Shown here: one piece after another, positions 37,857 to 46,294 of the stretch
Layout of the letters: every line of letters starts with the position of its first letter
Numbering within the stretch: the first letter of the stretch is position 1
NCBI GenBank assembly: GCA_021648025.1
Contig: JAKITO010000004.1
Span: 104,043 to 168,042, forward strand
Direction: 5' to 3'
DNA: 64,000 bases
Source: Paracoccaceae bacterium
GTDB taxonomy: Bacteria > Pseudomonadota > Alphaproteobacteria > Rhodobacterales > Rhodobacteraceae
The notes under the pieces: model-generated
What the model saw: only the letters and a program-made list of their open reading frames with translations
Databases searched by the model: none
What the model was told of the DNA's origin: nothing
Made by a program: the position numbers and the translations under genes

Positions 37857-38777
37857 CTAAAGGTCAACCCGCCAGCTTTGTTCGATCAGATCAACGCCAA
37901 ATGAATGCACCGGTTTGCTGCCGGTCATTTGCCAGCCGAAACTGCGATACAACGCACCGGCGGCGCGGTGGCTTTCATGGGTCCACAACTTCATCTCGCG
38001 GTACCCCGCTGATTTGGCAAACGACATGCATTCCCCCAGCAATCGCTTGCCAAGCCCCAGGCCCCGCGCCTCGGGCACCAACAGGAACAGACGCAGTTTG
38101 GCGGTCTTTGCACCTTCACGCAGGCAAAAAACACTCCCCAGACGCAGGCCGTCCCGCTCGGCGATAAAGGCCCGTTCGCAATCGGGATCGTGGGATCTGA
38201 TGAAATCGGCCAGTATTTCGGCGACAAATGCTTCAAAACTATCGTCAAACCCCTCGTCCTGTTGATAAAGGTCTGCGTGTTGCTGGATCAGCCAACCAGC
38301 GTCCCCTGCCCTCAATTGCCGTAGGTTGATTGGTGACACCTCACTGCTCAGCAATGATTGCACCTCGTCCATTGCGCTGACAACGCGGGCCTGGTCGATT
38401 TGGTCCAGATCGGCAATCATACGGCCGGTTTTGTCACGCGCCTGCGCGACAATCGCGACAAATTGCGCCCGCCCCGAATTGGACAGTTTCAGTCGCTTTA
38501 CCCGCAGGTCGTTTGCGTCCGGCACCTTTTCAAGCCAGCCATTGTTGGTAAACTTGGCCAGTATCCGGCTGAGATACCCTTCATCAAGCGCCAATTCATG
38601 CGCCAGTTGCCGGGCCGTTGGCGGCTTGGCCTGCCCCAGTTCGTACAACACCCGCAGCGCGCTCAGGCTAAGGCCACCATTGCCATAGGTGCGCCCGACA
38701 AGACCAATCTGACGGGTATAAAAGCGGTTGAATTCACGAATCCTGTCAATTGCTTCCCCTGTTTCCATTGTTTCCAT
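37857..38777 (-). CDS. MarR-GNAT fusion regulator/acetyltransferase
   Basis: 306-residue two-domain protein. Residues 1 to about 150 are a MarR winged helix (LSLSALRVLYELGQAKPPTARQLAHELALDEGYLSRILAKFTNNGWL). The C-terminal half is a GNAT fold (LRQLRAGDAGWLIQQHADLY, LLVPEARGLGLGKRLLGECMSFAKSAGY, WTHESHRAAGALYRSFGW). Such fusions couple a ligand-controlled repressor to an acetyltransferase. Start ATG 38777 (alternative 38768). An inverted repeat at 38809-38829 just upstream is a likely autoregulatory operator. Divergent from DUF6324. Confidence 0.92.
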   Translation of the reverse strand: METMETGEAIDRIREFNRFYTRQIGLVGRTYGNGGLSLSALRVLYELGQAKPPTARQLAHELALDEGYLSRILAKFTNNGWLEKVPDANDLRVKRLKLSNSGRAQFVAIVAQARDKTGRMIADLDQIDQARVVSAMDEVQSLLSSEVSPINLRQLRAGDAGWLIQQHADLYQQDEGFDDSFEAFVAEILADFIRSHDPDCERAFIAERDGLRLGSVFCLREGAKTAKLRLFLLVPEARGLGLGKRLLGECMSFAKSAGYREMKLWTHESHRAAGALYRSFGWQMTGSKPVHSFGVDLIEQSWRVDL

Positions 38778-38808
38778 TGCAATTTCCCTTTTGCGGGCCT
38801 GCGGATTA

Positions 38809-38829
38809 ATACTTGCCTATGTCAAGTAT
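38809..38829. promoter_or_regulatory. Palindromic operator in front of MarR-GNAT gene
   Basis: ATACTTG - 7 bases - CAAGTAT, 32 bases upstream of the MarR-GNAT start. Size and A/T-rich arms suit a MarR dimer. It also covers a TTGACA-like hexamer on the minus strand. Confidence 0.7.
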
Positions 38830-38889
38830 ATGTTGCTTGCCATCCGCCAGTCAAGCCGCTACCTGCGCTGCCAACGAATGGAGGCGCCA

Positions 38890-39096
38890 ATGAGCATCAA
38901 CACCGAGCGCGATATCGAAGCCAACATGCAAATCGGCCCAACCGACGCGGGCATGGTGCGGATATTCATTGAAAGCCAGGGGATCGAAGTGCCGATGGAT
39001 TTTGACCCGGACGAGGCCGAAGAAATTGCCGAAGAAATCCGGTCAGCGGCGGCGCAGGCGCGGGTTGTGGCGCAGAAAAGCCTGAAAAACCGCTAG
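38890..39096 (+). CDS. DUF6324 family small protein
   Basis: 68 residues, no signal peptide. MSINTERDIEANMQIG, then MVRIFIESQGIEVPMDFDPDEAEEIAEEIRSAAAQARV; the DFDPDEAEEIAEEI section is highly acidic and helical. This matches a Roseobacter-specific family of unknown function. GGAGG lies 6 bases before the ATG. Confidence 0.8.
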   Translation: MSINTERDIEANMQIGPTDAGMVRIFIESQGIEVPMDFDPDEAEEIAEEIRSAAAQARVVAQKSLKNR

Positions 39097-39278
39097 CGGT
39101 GTATTTCACCCGGGCCGATCAGTTCAAAACCGGTGATTTCAAACTCGTATAGCGCGCTGCCGTCGGGTTTTTCGGCCCGGGCAATCAGCTTGCCCTCATC
39201 ATTGTGATAAACCGCATGGGCCGTGTGCATGGCCCGGTAACACCAGTCACCGTCCGGGTAATAATACTTAATCATCAT
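39093..39278 (-). CDS. Hypothetical protein, about 61 residues
   Basis: Starts MMIKYYYPDGDWCYRAMHTAHAVYHNDEGKLIARAEKPDGSAL and ends GFELIGPGEIHR. The ATGATG start overlaps the last codons of mmcB, suggesting coupled translation; the stop overlaps the DUF6324 stop on the other strand. The amino acid composition looks coding, with aromatic and charged residues in a regular pattern. No family recognised. Confidence 0.6.
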   Translation of the reverse strand: MMIKYYYPDGDWCYRAMHTAHAVYHNDEGKLIARAEKPDGSALYEFEITGFELIGPGEIHR

Positions 39279-39744
39279 CCGCAATCATCCCTGTTTTCAA
39301 AGTCGAAAATGCTGCAACACCTGGGTCGCGGCAGGCCTGCAATCGTCGTGCTGCGTCGGTGGCGAATTTCTGGATCAGTGCCTTGCGCCGGGCTGCCACC
39401 AGCTTGCTTTCGGGGGCCATGCGGATGATTTCGGCGTCATAGGCATCGCCAATGATCAACCCGGTGCCACCCGGCAAAAGGTCGGTCGCAAACGCCATGT
39501 CCACCGCCCAGAAATAGCGGTCGCACCAATCAAGATAGCCCTGCCATTTACTATCGGCCTGAAAATCCGCCCGGCTGGATTTACACTCGATCACCCAGAT
39601 CTGGCCCTTGGGTCCAAGCGCGAACACATCCACCCGCAGCCCCCGCGATGGCATAAATTCTTCAATTGAAACAAAGCCATGGCTGTGCAAAAGGCGCGAT
39701 ACCCCACGGGCAAGTTTCTGGCCTGGCTGTAAGTCCAACATCAT
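39268..39744 (-). CDS. mmcB: MmcB family DNA repair protein
   Basis: 158-residue cytosolic protein of the MmcB/DUF1052 family, linked to DNA damage response in Caulobacter. Features: GVSRLLHSHGFVSIEEFMPSRGLRVDVFALGPKGQIWVIECKSSRADFQADSKWQGYLDWCDRYFWAVD, with a nuclease-like (PD-D/ExK) arrangement RVDV...ECKSS. The frame extends to 39780; the ATG at 39744 agrees better with family lengths. A LexA site was not found upstream. Confidence 0.9.
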   Translation of the reverse strand: MMLDLQPGQKLARGVSRLLHSHGFVSIEEFMPSRGLRVDVFALGPKGQIWVIECKSSRADFQADSKWQGYLDWCDRYFWAVDMAFATDLLPGGTGLIIGDAYDAEIIRMAPESKLVAARRKALIQKFATDAARRLQACRDPGVAAFSTLKTGMIADDD

Positions 39745-39907
39745 GTCCGCAGTTGTGAACAATTCATGAACAAAAATCAAGGCAGGGATGGAACAGGCAC
39801 ATATTTCCGTGACGTGACACCAAACGCTTTAGGGTCCTGACCCCAGGCTGGTGCGGGCACATTGGCCGGATGCGCGATGCAATTCATAAGGACATTGACT
39901 GCCCCCC

Positions 39908-39936
39908 TTGTCTGGCCCGCCAAATCACCTTATCTT
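39908..39936 (+). promoter_or_regulatory. Promoter of the candidate 6S RNA
   Basis: TTGTCT (39908-39913), 17-base spacer, TATCTT (39931-39936): a near-consensus housekeeping promoter whose predicted start falls at the closing stem of the RNA at 39943. Confidence 0.65.
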
Positions 39937-39942
39937 AAGGGT

Positions 39943-40107
39943 GTGGCGGGTTCTGCCCTGCGCGTGCATGGCAACATTCCAGAGGCCTTAAATTTTCCTT
40001 TGGGAGCTGGCTCTGTCCGGACCGTGGTCCTTTTATCTGGCGCCCACCTGTACATACAGGTTCCCAGGAATTAACTCCACACGGTTGTGGTGGTCCCGTC
40101 ACACTTT
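39943..40107 (+). ncRNA. ssrS: Candidate 6S RNA
   Basis: About 160 bases. The ends pair exactly: GTGGCGGG at 39943-39950 with CCCGTCAC at 40095-40102, followed by TTTT. The interior has a 3' side hairpin CCACCTGTA / TACAGGTTCCC and a central region with GAGGCCTTAAATTTTC and GGACCGTGGTCC, resembling the open-bubble plan of 6S RNA, which binds sigma-70 polymerase holoenzyme in stationary phase. No protein frame fits. A consensus promoter sits 7-10 bases before the start. The assignment as 6S is from layout and motif resemblance only; some other structured RNA is possible. Confidence 0.6.
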
Positions 40108-40239
40108 TCCGAAACGCCAGCCCCCCCATATCAGGCGTTTGGAAAATTGCGCTCGCGCCCACCCACCCCGCTGCGTTGACGCTACGGAGGGTGGGTGAAA
40201 TCGTTCATCCCGGGCAAAGTGGCCAGCAAGGTTGAAATA

Positions 40240-40560
40240 TCAGGAACGGGGATCGCTATCTTGGCGAACAGGCACCCGAATGGCCTGCGCCTCACCCCGA
40301 ACTGCCTGCTGACGCTTGCCGCCGCTGCCACCTTTGGGTGGCTCGGCCATGGACATGACCGCAAGGCCAAACTGTACTCCGGCAAAGACGATACCATGGG
40401 CGAACCATAGGATAATCAACGCCAACACGCCCACATCGGACGTCGAAATCAAATGCCAAAGGTTCATCACGTTGAACCACAACAACATCGCCACAAATGC
40501 GGCAGCAATGGCAAATCCGATCAATACGTGGCGGATATAGAGTCTGACCAGTTTAGGCAT
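40240..40560 (-). CDS. Small membrane protein of unknown function
   Basis: 106 residues with two transmembrane helices (HVLIGFAIAAAFVAMLLWFNVMNLW and VGVLALIILWFAHGIVFAGVQFGLAVM) and a polar basic C-terminal tail. Start ATG 40560 has AGGAGAA upstream. Resembles small conserved membrane proteins next to nusB in Rhodobacterales. Function unknown. Confidence 0.75.
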   Translation of the reverse strand: MPKLVRLYIRHVLIGFAIAAAFVAMLLWFNVMNLWHLISTSDVGVLALIILWFAHGIVFAGVQFGLAVMSMAEPPKGGSGGKRQQAVRGEAQAIRVPVRQDSDPRS

Positions 40561-40620
40561 GATTTCTTCTCCTGATTGCGGGCAGTTTAGATTAAAATCG
40601 CATCCGTTCCATGACTTGAA

Positions 40621-41103
40621 TCAAAACCCCTCGGGTTTGGCCTCATGTGCCATATGATCCAGCACCGCATTGACAAAATTCGCCTCTTTTCCGTCAGGGA
40701 AAAATGCCCGGGCAATATCGACAAATTCAGTGATTACCACCTTGGGTGGCGTTGTGTTCTGCGTCAGTTCAGCCCCCGCCGCGCGAAACAGGCTGCGCAG
40801 GGTCGGATCAATCCTTGCAATCGGCCATTTCGCCACCAACGCCCGGTCCGTCAACTGGTCAATCGGCGCCTGAAAGTTCACCGCGTCGCCAATCAGCCGT
40901 TCGAACAGTGCGACGTCACCATCGATCATTTCGTCGCCTTCATAGGTCGCACCAAACCGGTGCTCCAGAAACTCGGCAATCACCAGATCCGCGGTTTGCG
41001 ATGAGTGTTCCATCTGGAACAACGCCTGCACACAATAAAGTCGTGCCGCCGACTTCATCTTGCGTTTTACGTTTCCCGACAAGGGTTTGGTCACAGTTGT
41101 CAT
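40621..41103 (-). CDS. nusB: Transcription antitermination factor NusB
   Basis: 160-residue RNA-binding protein that acts with NusE at boxA in rRNA antitermination. Recognised from KSAARLYCVQALFQME at the start and DPTLRSLFRAAGAELT and KVVITEFVDIARAFFPDGKEANFVNAVLDHMA at the end. The start overlaps the ribH stop by 4 bases, so translation is coupled. Last gene of the ribE-ribB-ribH-nusB block. Confidence 0.97.
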   Translation of the reverse strand: MTTVTKPLSGNVKRKMKSAARLYCVQALFQMEHSSQTADLVIAEFLEHRFGATYEGDEMIDGDVALFERLIGDAVNFQAPIDQLTDRALVAKWPIARIDPTLRSLFRAAGAELTQNTTPPKVVITEFVDIARAFFPDGKEANFVNAVLDHMAHEAKPEGF

Positions 41104-41648
41104 GCGGTTTTGATCCCATCTTTATCAGCCATCTGGATCGTTTCACCCATTGGCTTAAACCCAATCCCTTTGCTTTTGCTACCCCATTTGCGGGTCAGCG
41201 CCACCAGATGCAGCGCCGCAACAGCCGCCCCGCCACCTTTGTTCAACCGGGTCTGATCCGCGCGCGTAATCGCCTGATCGCGGTTTTCCACAGTCAGGAT
41301 GCCGTTGCCGATGCACATGCCCTGCATCCCCATCATCTGCAACGCGCGGCTGCTGTCATTGCACACCGTATCATAATGCGTCGTCTCGCCCCGGATCACA
41401 CAGCCCAGCGCCACATAGCCATCAAAATTCGACCGCCGGTCGGCGATTGTGATTGCCGTGGGCACCTCTAGTGCGCCGGGCACCTCGATCAGCTCCCAAC
41501 TTGCGCCGGAAAGTTCAATTTCCTCTTTGGCACCGGCGACAAGATCATCGGCGATGTCGCGATAATACGGCGCCACAACGATCAGGATTTTGACCGGCTT
41601 GTCAAAAACCGGCCGTGGCAGGGTGAAATGTTCAATATTTTCAGCCAT
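41100..41648 (-). CDS. ribH: 6,7-dimethyl-8-ribityllumazine synthase RibH
   Basis: 182 residues. Condenses dihydroxybutanone phosphate with the pyrimidine intermediate in riboflavin synthesis. Motifs: ILIVVAPYYRDIADDLVAGA, VPGALEVPTAI, GYVALGCVIRGETTHYDTVCNDSSRAL with the catalytic His, and GNGILTVENRDQAITRA. Lies between ribB and nusB on the same strand. Confidence 0.97.
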   Translation of the reverse strand: MAENIEHFTLPRPVFDKPVKILIVVAPYYRDIADDLVAGAKEEIELSGASWELIEVPGALEVPTAITIADRRSNFDGYVALGCVIRGETTHYDTVCNDSSRALQMMGMQGMCIGNGILTVENRDQAITRADQTRLNKGGGAAVAALHLVALTRKWGSKSKGIGFKPMGETIQMADKDGIKTA

Positions 41649-41662
41649 TTGTCAGATCTTTC

Positions 41663-42787
41663 TCAGGATTCAACTGTTAGTATCGGTCGGGTTCCGGTGA
41701 TGGATAACCCAAAGGCGTCAAGACCAACGTAACGGGTTTGTGGCGAATCCGTCAGCAACACCAGTTCATTCACTCCAAGTCGCGACAATATCTGCGCCCC
41801 CAACCCGGTCTGCTTCACCGTGCGCGGGCCTTCTTCTTCGCTGGCATAAAGCGCATTTCGCGGCTCGCGAAACAGGCAAACCAATCCGCGACCTTCCTCG
41901 GCAATCAATTCCATCGCGCGCGACAATTCACGCGGGTTTTTGGGGCCAAGACCCAACACATCCGAGGCTTCGTGCAGCGCATGGGTCCGGGTCAGAACCG
42001 GTTCGGGCGTGGTAATATCGCCTTTGATCAGCACCACATGTTCGACGCCGTACGTCTGGTCGGTGAAAATACGCATGTCCCATTCACCGCCGTATTCCGA
42101 TTTTACGGTTTCACGCCCGGTTTCGACCACCAGATTATCGTGCCGCGCCCGGTAGGCGATCAGGTCCGAGATTGTCCCGATTTTAAGGTCATGCCTGGCG
42201 GCAAATTCCACCAATTCGCCCAGCCGCGCCATGGTGCCGTCGTCATTCATGATCTCACAGATCACCCCCGACGGGTTCAACCCGGCCAGACGCGAGATAT
42301 CCACCGCCGCCTCGGTATGCCCGGCCCGTACCAGCACACCGCCACGACGGGCGCGCAACGGAAAAATATGGCCAGGCGTGGCCAATTTCGCCATGGTGTT
42401 CTGTTCGTTGATGGCCGTGGCCACGGTCAATGCCCGGTCAGGCGCCGAAATCCCGGTGCTGACACCTTCGCGCGCCTCGATCGACACCGTAAAGGGGGTT
42501 TCATGGCGCGATGAATTGTTGACGGCCATCATTGGCAGGCCAAGGTCCTCCACCCGCTCTGACGTCATCGGCAAACAGATCAGACCGCGCCCGAAGGTGG
42601 CCATGAAATTGATCGCAGCGGCGTCAGCAAATTCCGCGGCAATCACCAGATCGCCTTCGTTTTCGCGGTCTTCGTGGTCGACCAGAATATACATGCGCCC
42701 CTTGCGCGCCTCTTCGATGATCGTCTCAATCGGGCTGATTGCGCGCTTAAGAGAGGATTCAACAGGGCCGGGTGTTTCAAAGCTCAT
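41663..42787 (-). CDS. ribB: Dihydroxybutanone 4-phosphate synthase with degenerate GTP cyclohydrolase II domain
   Basis: 374 residues. The N-terminal half is RibB (IIEEARKGRMYILVDHEDRENEGDLVIAAEFAD, then GRGLICLPMTSERV, TPFTVSIEAREGVSTGISAPDRA). The C-terminal half has the RibA fold outline (VVLIKGD, RTHALHEASDVLG, TGLGAQILSRLGV) but lacks the three zinc cysteines and the usual GDxFGSxRCDC segment, so GTP cyclohydrolase activity is unlikely. This degenerate form is common in alphaproteobacteria. Makes the four-carbon precursor for RibH. Start ATG 42787. Confidence 0.95.
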   Translation of the reverse strand: MSFETPGPVESSLKRAISPIETIIEEARKGRMYILVDHEDRENEGDLVIAAEFADAAAINFMATFGRGLICLPMTSERVEDLGLPMMAVNNSSRHETPFTVSIEAREGVSTGISAPDRALTVATAINEQNTMAKLATPGHIFPLRARRGGVLVRAGHTEAAVDISRLAGLNPSGVICEIMNDDGTMARLGELVEFAARHDLKIGTISDLIAYRARHDNLVVETGRETVKSEYGGEWDMRIFTDQTYGVEHVVLIKGDITTPEPVLTRTHALHEASDVLGLGPKNPRELSRAMELIAEEGRGLVCLFREPRNALYASEEEGPRTVKQTGLGAQILSRLGVNELVLLTDSPQTRYVGLDAFGLSITGTRPILTVES

Positions 42788-42977
42788 CAAAGGTATCTTT
42801 CGCGGTTCGGGTTAGGGCGCAGATAGACCTTGTTTGCGGCAATTGCCAGACCTTGCGGGGCTGGACGTGACGCCATGGCACAGGTTGGGGTCAGGGCCGA
42901 TTGATCCTGCGCCACTGGCGTCTTCGCACCCGCCCGGGAATATGCAAAGCATTGGGCAAAAACAACAATCCCGCCCG

Positions 42978-43571
42978 CTATTCGGCCTTATATTCAGCCA
43001 GCCGCGCAACGTAGCGCGCCAGGGTGTCGATCTCAAGGTTGACCATGTCGCCCAACGCCACATCGCCCCAGGTCGTCACCTCTTTGGTGTGCGGGATAAA
43101 GTTGATGCCAAAGGTATTTCCCACCACATCATTCACCGTCAAAGACACCCCGTTCAAAGCAACCGACCCTTTGGCGGCAATGAACCGCGCCAACGATTCC
43201 GGCGCGCGTAAATTGACCCGTGTACTGTCACCTTCTTCAACAATTTCAATCACTTCGGCCACGCCGTCCACATGGCCCGATACAATGTGACCACCCAGTT
43301 CATCCCCGACCCGCATCGCCCGTTCCAGGTTCACCCGCCGGCCAACCACCCAACCACCACACGTCGTCGCCGACAGGGTCTCGCCACTGACCTGAACGTC
43401 ATACCAATCGCCGCCCAGTGCAATCACCGTCAGACACACCCCGTCACTGGCAATCGAAGCACCAATATCAATCGTGCCGGTGTCATACCCCGTGCCGATA
43501 CGCACCCGCAAATCGCCAGGCTGCTCAAGCTCTTGCACAACGCCAATGTCCGTCACGATACCTGTAAACAT
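42978..43571 (-). CDS. ribE: Riboflavin synthase alpha chain
   Basis: 197 residues; dismutates two lumazines to riboflavin. Two homologous halves: MFTGIVTDIGVV, GASIASDGVCLTVIA, GGHIVSGHVDGVAEV and GSVALNGVSLTVNDV. ATG 43571 chosen by homology; the frame runs to 43703. Next to ribB with a 190-base gap. Divergent from the capsule gene kpsS. Confidence 0.96.
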   Translation of the reverse strand: MFTGIVTDIGVVQELEQPGDLRVRIGTGYDTGTIDIGASIASDGVCLTVIALGGDWYDVQVSGETLSATTCGGWVVGRRVNLERAMRVGDELGGHIVSGHVDGVAEVIEIVEEGDSTRVNLRAPESLARFIAAKGSVALNGVSLTVNDVVGNTFGINFIPHTKEVTTWGDVALGDMVNLEIDTLARYVARLAEYKAE

Positions 43572-43725
43572 GATTTCCCCCTGTTCCCGCTGCTTTGGCG
43601 TAAATGAATAGGCCTCTGACCTTGCAGGAGCAAGCCCTCTGAGATACCGAACACACTCTCTCCTGCTTGCAACCATATGTCCGCAGGGCCATAGTTTAGT
43701 CACACAACCACGCTAGAGACAGCCC

Positions 43726-43753
43726 ATGCCGTTTTGGCCAATGCCGTTTTGGC
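43726..43753 (+). repeat. 15-bp direct duplication at the kpsS start
   Basis: ATGCCGTTTTGGCCA followed by ATGCCGTTTTGGC, two near-perfect copies in frame with kpsS, giving alternative start codons. Confidence 0.85.
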
Positions 43754-43767
43754 GACAAGGTGCTTCT

Positions 43768-45060
43768 ATGACGACTTCCCTCCCGACCACTCGGGTATTT
43801 GTGTTCCTTCAAGGCCCGCACGGGCCGTTTTTCAACGCCCTCGGGCGGATGCTGCGCGCCGCAGGGGCCCAGGTCTGGCGCGTGGGCTTCAACGCCGGCG
43901 ACCGGGCGTTCTGGTTTCATCCCCAAAGCTTTCTGCCCTACAAAGGCAAGCCCGACCAATGGCCGGACGAAATTGCCCGCATCCTTGATGCCCGCAAAGC
44001 CACCGATATCGTTCTGTACGGCGACACGCGCGATATCCACGCCGAGGCAATCAAAGCCGCCCATGCCCGTGGCCTGCGGGTACATGTGTTCGAAGAAGGC
44101 TATATCCGCCCGTTTTGGATAACCTATGAGCGCAACGGCTCAAACGGCAACTCGCGGCTGATGGATATGAGCATCAAAGACATGCAAAGCACTTTGGAGC
44201 TGTCGGATATGGAGGCCCCCCTGCCCCCGGCCCATTGGGGTGATATGCGCCAGCATGTGTTTTACGGCGCATTATACCATTGGTTTGTAATGTTCCGAAA
44301 TCGGGATTTTCGCAATTTCAAACCGCACCGCAGCATGACAGTCACCCGCGAATTCAGGCTTTACCTGCGGCGCCTGTTGCTGATGCCCTTCCATTCACTG
44401 GATCGGCGCCGCGCCACCTGGCGTATCCGGCGCGGTGGCTTTCCCTACCATCTGGCCCTGTTGCAACTTGAACATGACAGCAGTTTCCAGAAACACTCGC
44501 CTTTCACCACCATGACCGATTTCCTGAGTGAAATCATCAGCAGCTTTGCCAGCGGTGCGCCACGTCATCACCACCTTGTGGTCAAGGCCCATCCGCTGGA
44601 AGATGGGCGCGTGCCCCTGCGCCGCGAAGTGCGCCGCCTGGCGGCGCAACACGGCATTGGCAAACGGGTGCATTATGTGCGGGGCGGCAAGCTGGCGGAA
44701 TTGCTGAACGAGGCGCGCAGCGCTGTCACCGTCAATTCCACCGCCGGTCAACAGGTGTTGTGGCGCGGTATACCGCTCAAGGTGTTTGGGCGGGCGGTTT
44801 ATGCCAAGCCCGAGTTCGTTTCAGACCAGCCTTTGGTCGATTTCTTTGGCGGGGCCGCGCGCCCCGACAGCAAAGCCTATAAGGACTATCGCCGGTTTTT
44901 ACTGGAAACCAGTCAGGTTCCGGGCGGATTCTATTCGGTCCGGGCCCGTCGCCAGCTTTTGCGCCACGTGGTCGATATGATGCTGTCCGATAAAGACCCG
45001 TATGATGTGTTTAAATCCGGAACAGCGGCTCCAAGGCAACAGTTGCGCGTCGTGACCTGA
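43768..45060 (+). CDS. kpsS: Capsular polysaccharide export protein KpsS-like (Kdo transferase)
   Basis: 430 residues. Relatives build the beta-Kdo linker at the reducing end of group 2-type capsules on phosphatidylglycerol. Visible motifs: FLQGPHGPFFNALGRMLRAAGAQVWRVGFNAGD, HVFEEGYIRPFWITYERNG, and VNSTAGQQVLWRGIPLKVFGRAVYAKP. The frame opens earlier at 43726, where a 15-base direct duplication makes two more in-frame ATGs; ATG 43768 has AAGGTG upstream. It is followed by the Wza-like gene and kpsC. No KpsM/T/E exporter is in the window. Confidence 0.9.
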   Translation: MTTSLPTTRVFVFLQGPHGPFFNALGRMLRAAGAQVWRVGFNAGDRAFWFHPQSFLPYKGKPDQWPDEIARILDARKATDIVLYGDTRDIHAEAIKAAHARGLRVHVFEEGYIRPFWITYERNGSNGNSRLMDMSIKDMQSTLELSDMEAPLPPAHWGDMRQHVFYGALYHWFVMFRNRDFRNFKPHRSMTVTREFRLYLRRLLLMPFHSLDRRRATWRIRRGGFPYHLALLQLEHDSSFQKHSPFTTMTDFLSEIISSFASGAPRHHHLVVKAHPLEDGRVPLRREVRRLAAQHGIGKRVHYVRGGKLAELLNEARSAVTVNSTAGQQVLWRGIPLKVFGRAVYAKPEFVSDQPLVDFFGGAARPDSKAYKDYRRFLLETSQVPGGFYSVRARRQLLRHVVDMMLSDKDPYDVFKSGTAAPRQQLRVVT

Positions 45061-45159
45061 ACCAAACGCATCACAGGACTGGATTTTCTCTTCGGATTCT
45101 GCAAGGTTAAGAAAAAAAGACCCTGAGGCAGAATAAAATTAGGTCGAGGAGACCGTGCA

Positions 45160-46290
45160 GTGACATCCGTTTCAAACCGGTGGGCAAGACTCATCGCAGT
45201 GCTGGTTGTGACCAGCATTCTGGCCGCGTGCAGTTTGCCGCGCGTCGGTCCCAACAAACGTGAAATATTCGCAGGCTCGGTGCAACAAGAAGGCGACGCC
45301 TTTGTGGTCACGGTCAATGACCGGGTGACGCGGGCCACCGCCGTTGTCCCGGCTTTAGGTTTTTCCAACACGTTCAAGAACGCAGGCCAACTGACCTCGG
45401 ACATCATTCGCCCCGGTGACACCCTTGGTCTGACGATCTGGGAAAACGTCGATGACGGGTTGCTGGCAGGTGCGGCACAAAACTCGACCATCCTGGAAGA
45501 GGTTCAGGTCGATAGCGCCGGTTTCATCTTTGTCCCCTACGCCGGGCGCGTTCGTGCCTCGGGCAGCACGCCCAACCAACTGCGCGAGACAATCACCACC
45601 AAACTGGAAGACCAGACCCCCGACCCCCAGGTCGAGGTACGTCGTCTGGCCGGTGACGGATCAACCGTTAGCCTGGTTGGCGCGGTTGGCCTTCAGGGGG
45701 TTTACCCGATTGAACGCCCGACCCGCACCTTGTCGAACATGCTGGCCCAGGCCGGCGGGGTGACCATTCAAGGCGAAAATGCCCTGGTGACGGTCATCCG
45801 CGGACGTTCAAAGGGCACCATCTGGTTCAAGGACCTGTTTGACAATCCTCAGCTGGATATCGCCCTGCGTGGCGGCGACCGCATTCTGGTCGAAGAAGAC
45901 CGGCGCGCATTTACGGCTCTTGGTTCGACCAGTCAGCAGGCCCGGGTGCCGTTCCAGACACCGAACATGTCCGCACTTGAGGCAATTGCCCAGGTTGGCG
46001 GGTTGATCTCAAGTGCCTCTGATCCGACGGGTGTATTTGTGTTTCGCAACGAACCGGCCGAGATTGCCGGACAGGTGCTGGGCCGTGACGATCTGCAAGG
46101 CGCGCAGCGGATGATCTATGTTTTGAACTTGACCGAACCGAACGGGTTGTTTGTAGCGCGTGATTTTGTGATCCGCGACAATGACACGTTATATGTCACC
46201 GAATCGCCGTATGCGCAGTGGACCAAAACCATCTCGCTGATTTCCGGCGGTCTTACCCCAATCGCCAACTTGTCCACCATTGGCGGCTAA
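45160..46290 (+). CDS. Polysaccharide export lipoprotein (Wza/KpsD-like)
   Basis: 376 residues from a GTG preceded by GAGGAGA. Lipobox ILAAC at about residues 20-24, so an outer-membrane lipoprotein. Then the Poly_export domain (IRPGDTLGLTIWENVDDGLL, DSAGFIFVPYAGRVRASGSTPNQLRETITTKLE) and SLBB-type repeats (VGLQGVYPIERPTRTLSNMLAQAGG, PNMSALEAIAQVGGL). Forms the outer-membrane channel for capsule export. Overlaps or abuts kpsC. Confidence 0.93.
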   Translation: MTSVSNRWARLIAVLVVTSILAACSLPRVGPNKREIFAGSVQQEGDAFVVTVNDRVTRATAVVPALGFSNTFKNAGQLTSDIIRPGDTLGLTIWENVDDGLLAGAAQNSTILEEVQVDSAGFIFVPYAGRVRASGSTPNQLRETITTKLEDQTPDPQVEVRRLAGDGSTVSLVGAVGLQGVYPIERPTRTLSNMLAQAGGVTIQGENALVTVIRGRSKGTIWFKDLFDNPQLDIALRGGDRILVEEDRRAFTALGSTSQQARVPFQTPNMSALEAIAQVGGLISSASDPTGVFVFRNEPAEIAGQVLGRDDLQGAQRMIYVLNLTEPNGLFVARDFVIRDNDTLYVTESPYAQWTKTISLISGGLTPIANLSTIGG

Positions 46291-46294
46291 ATCC

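Noticed and set aside
40040..40065. LexA box in the ACCTGTA-TACAGGT palindrome
   Set aside because: Spacing differs from the known SOS boxes and the palindrome lies inside the candidate structured RNA, where it forms a hairpin.
42788..42977. FMN riboswitch upstream of ribB
   Set aside because: The conserved riboswitch core segments are not present on the minus strand in this gap.
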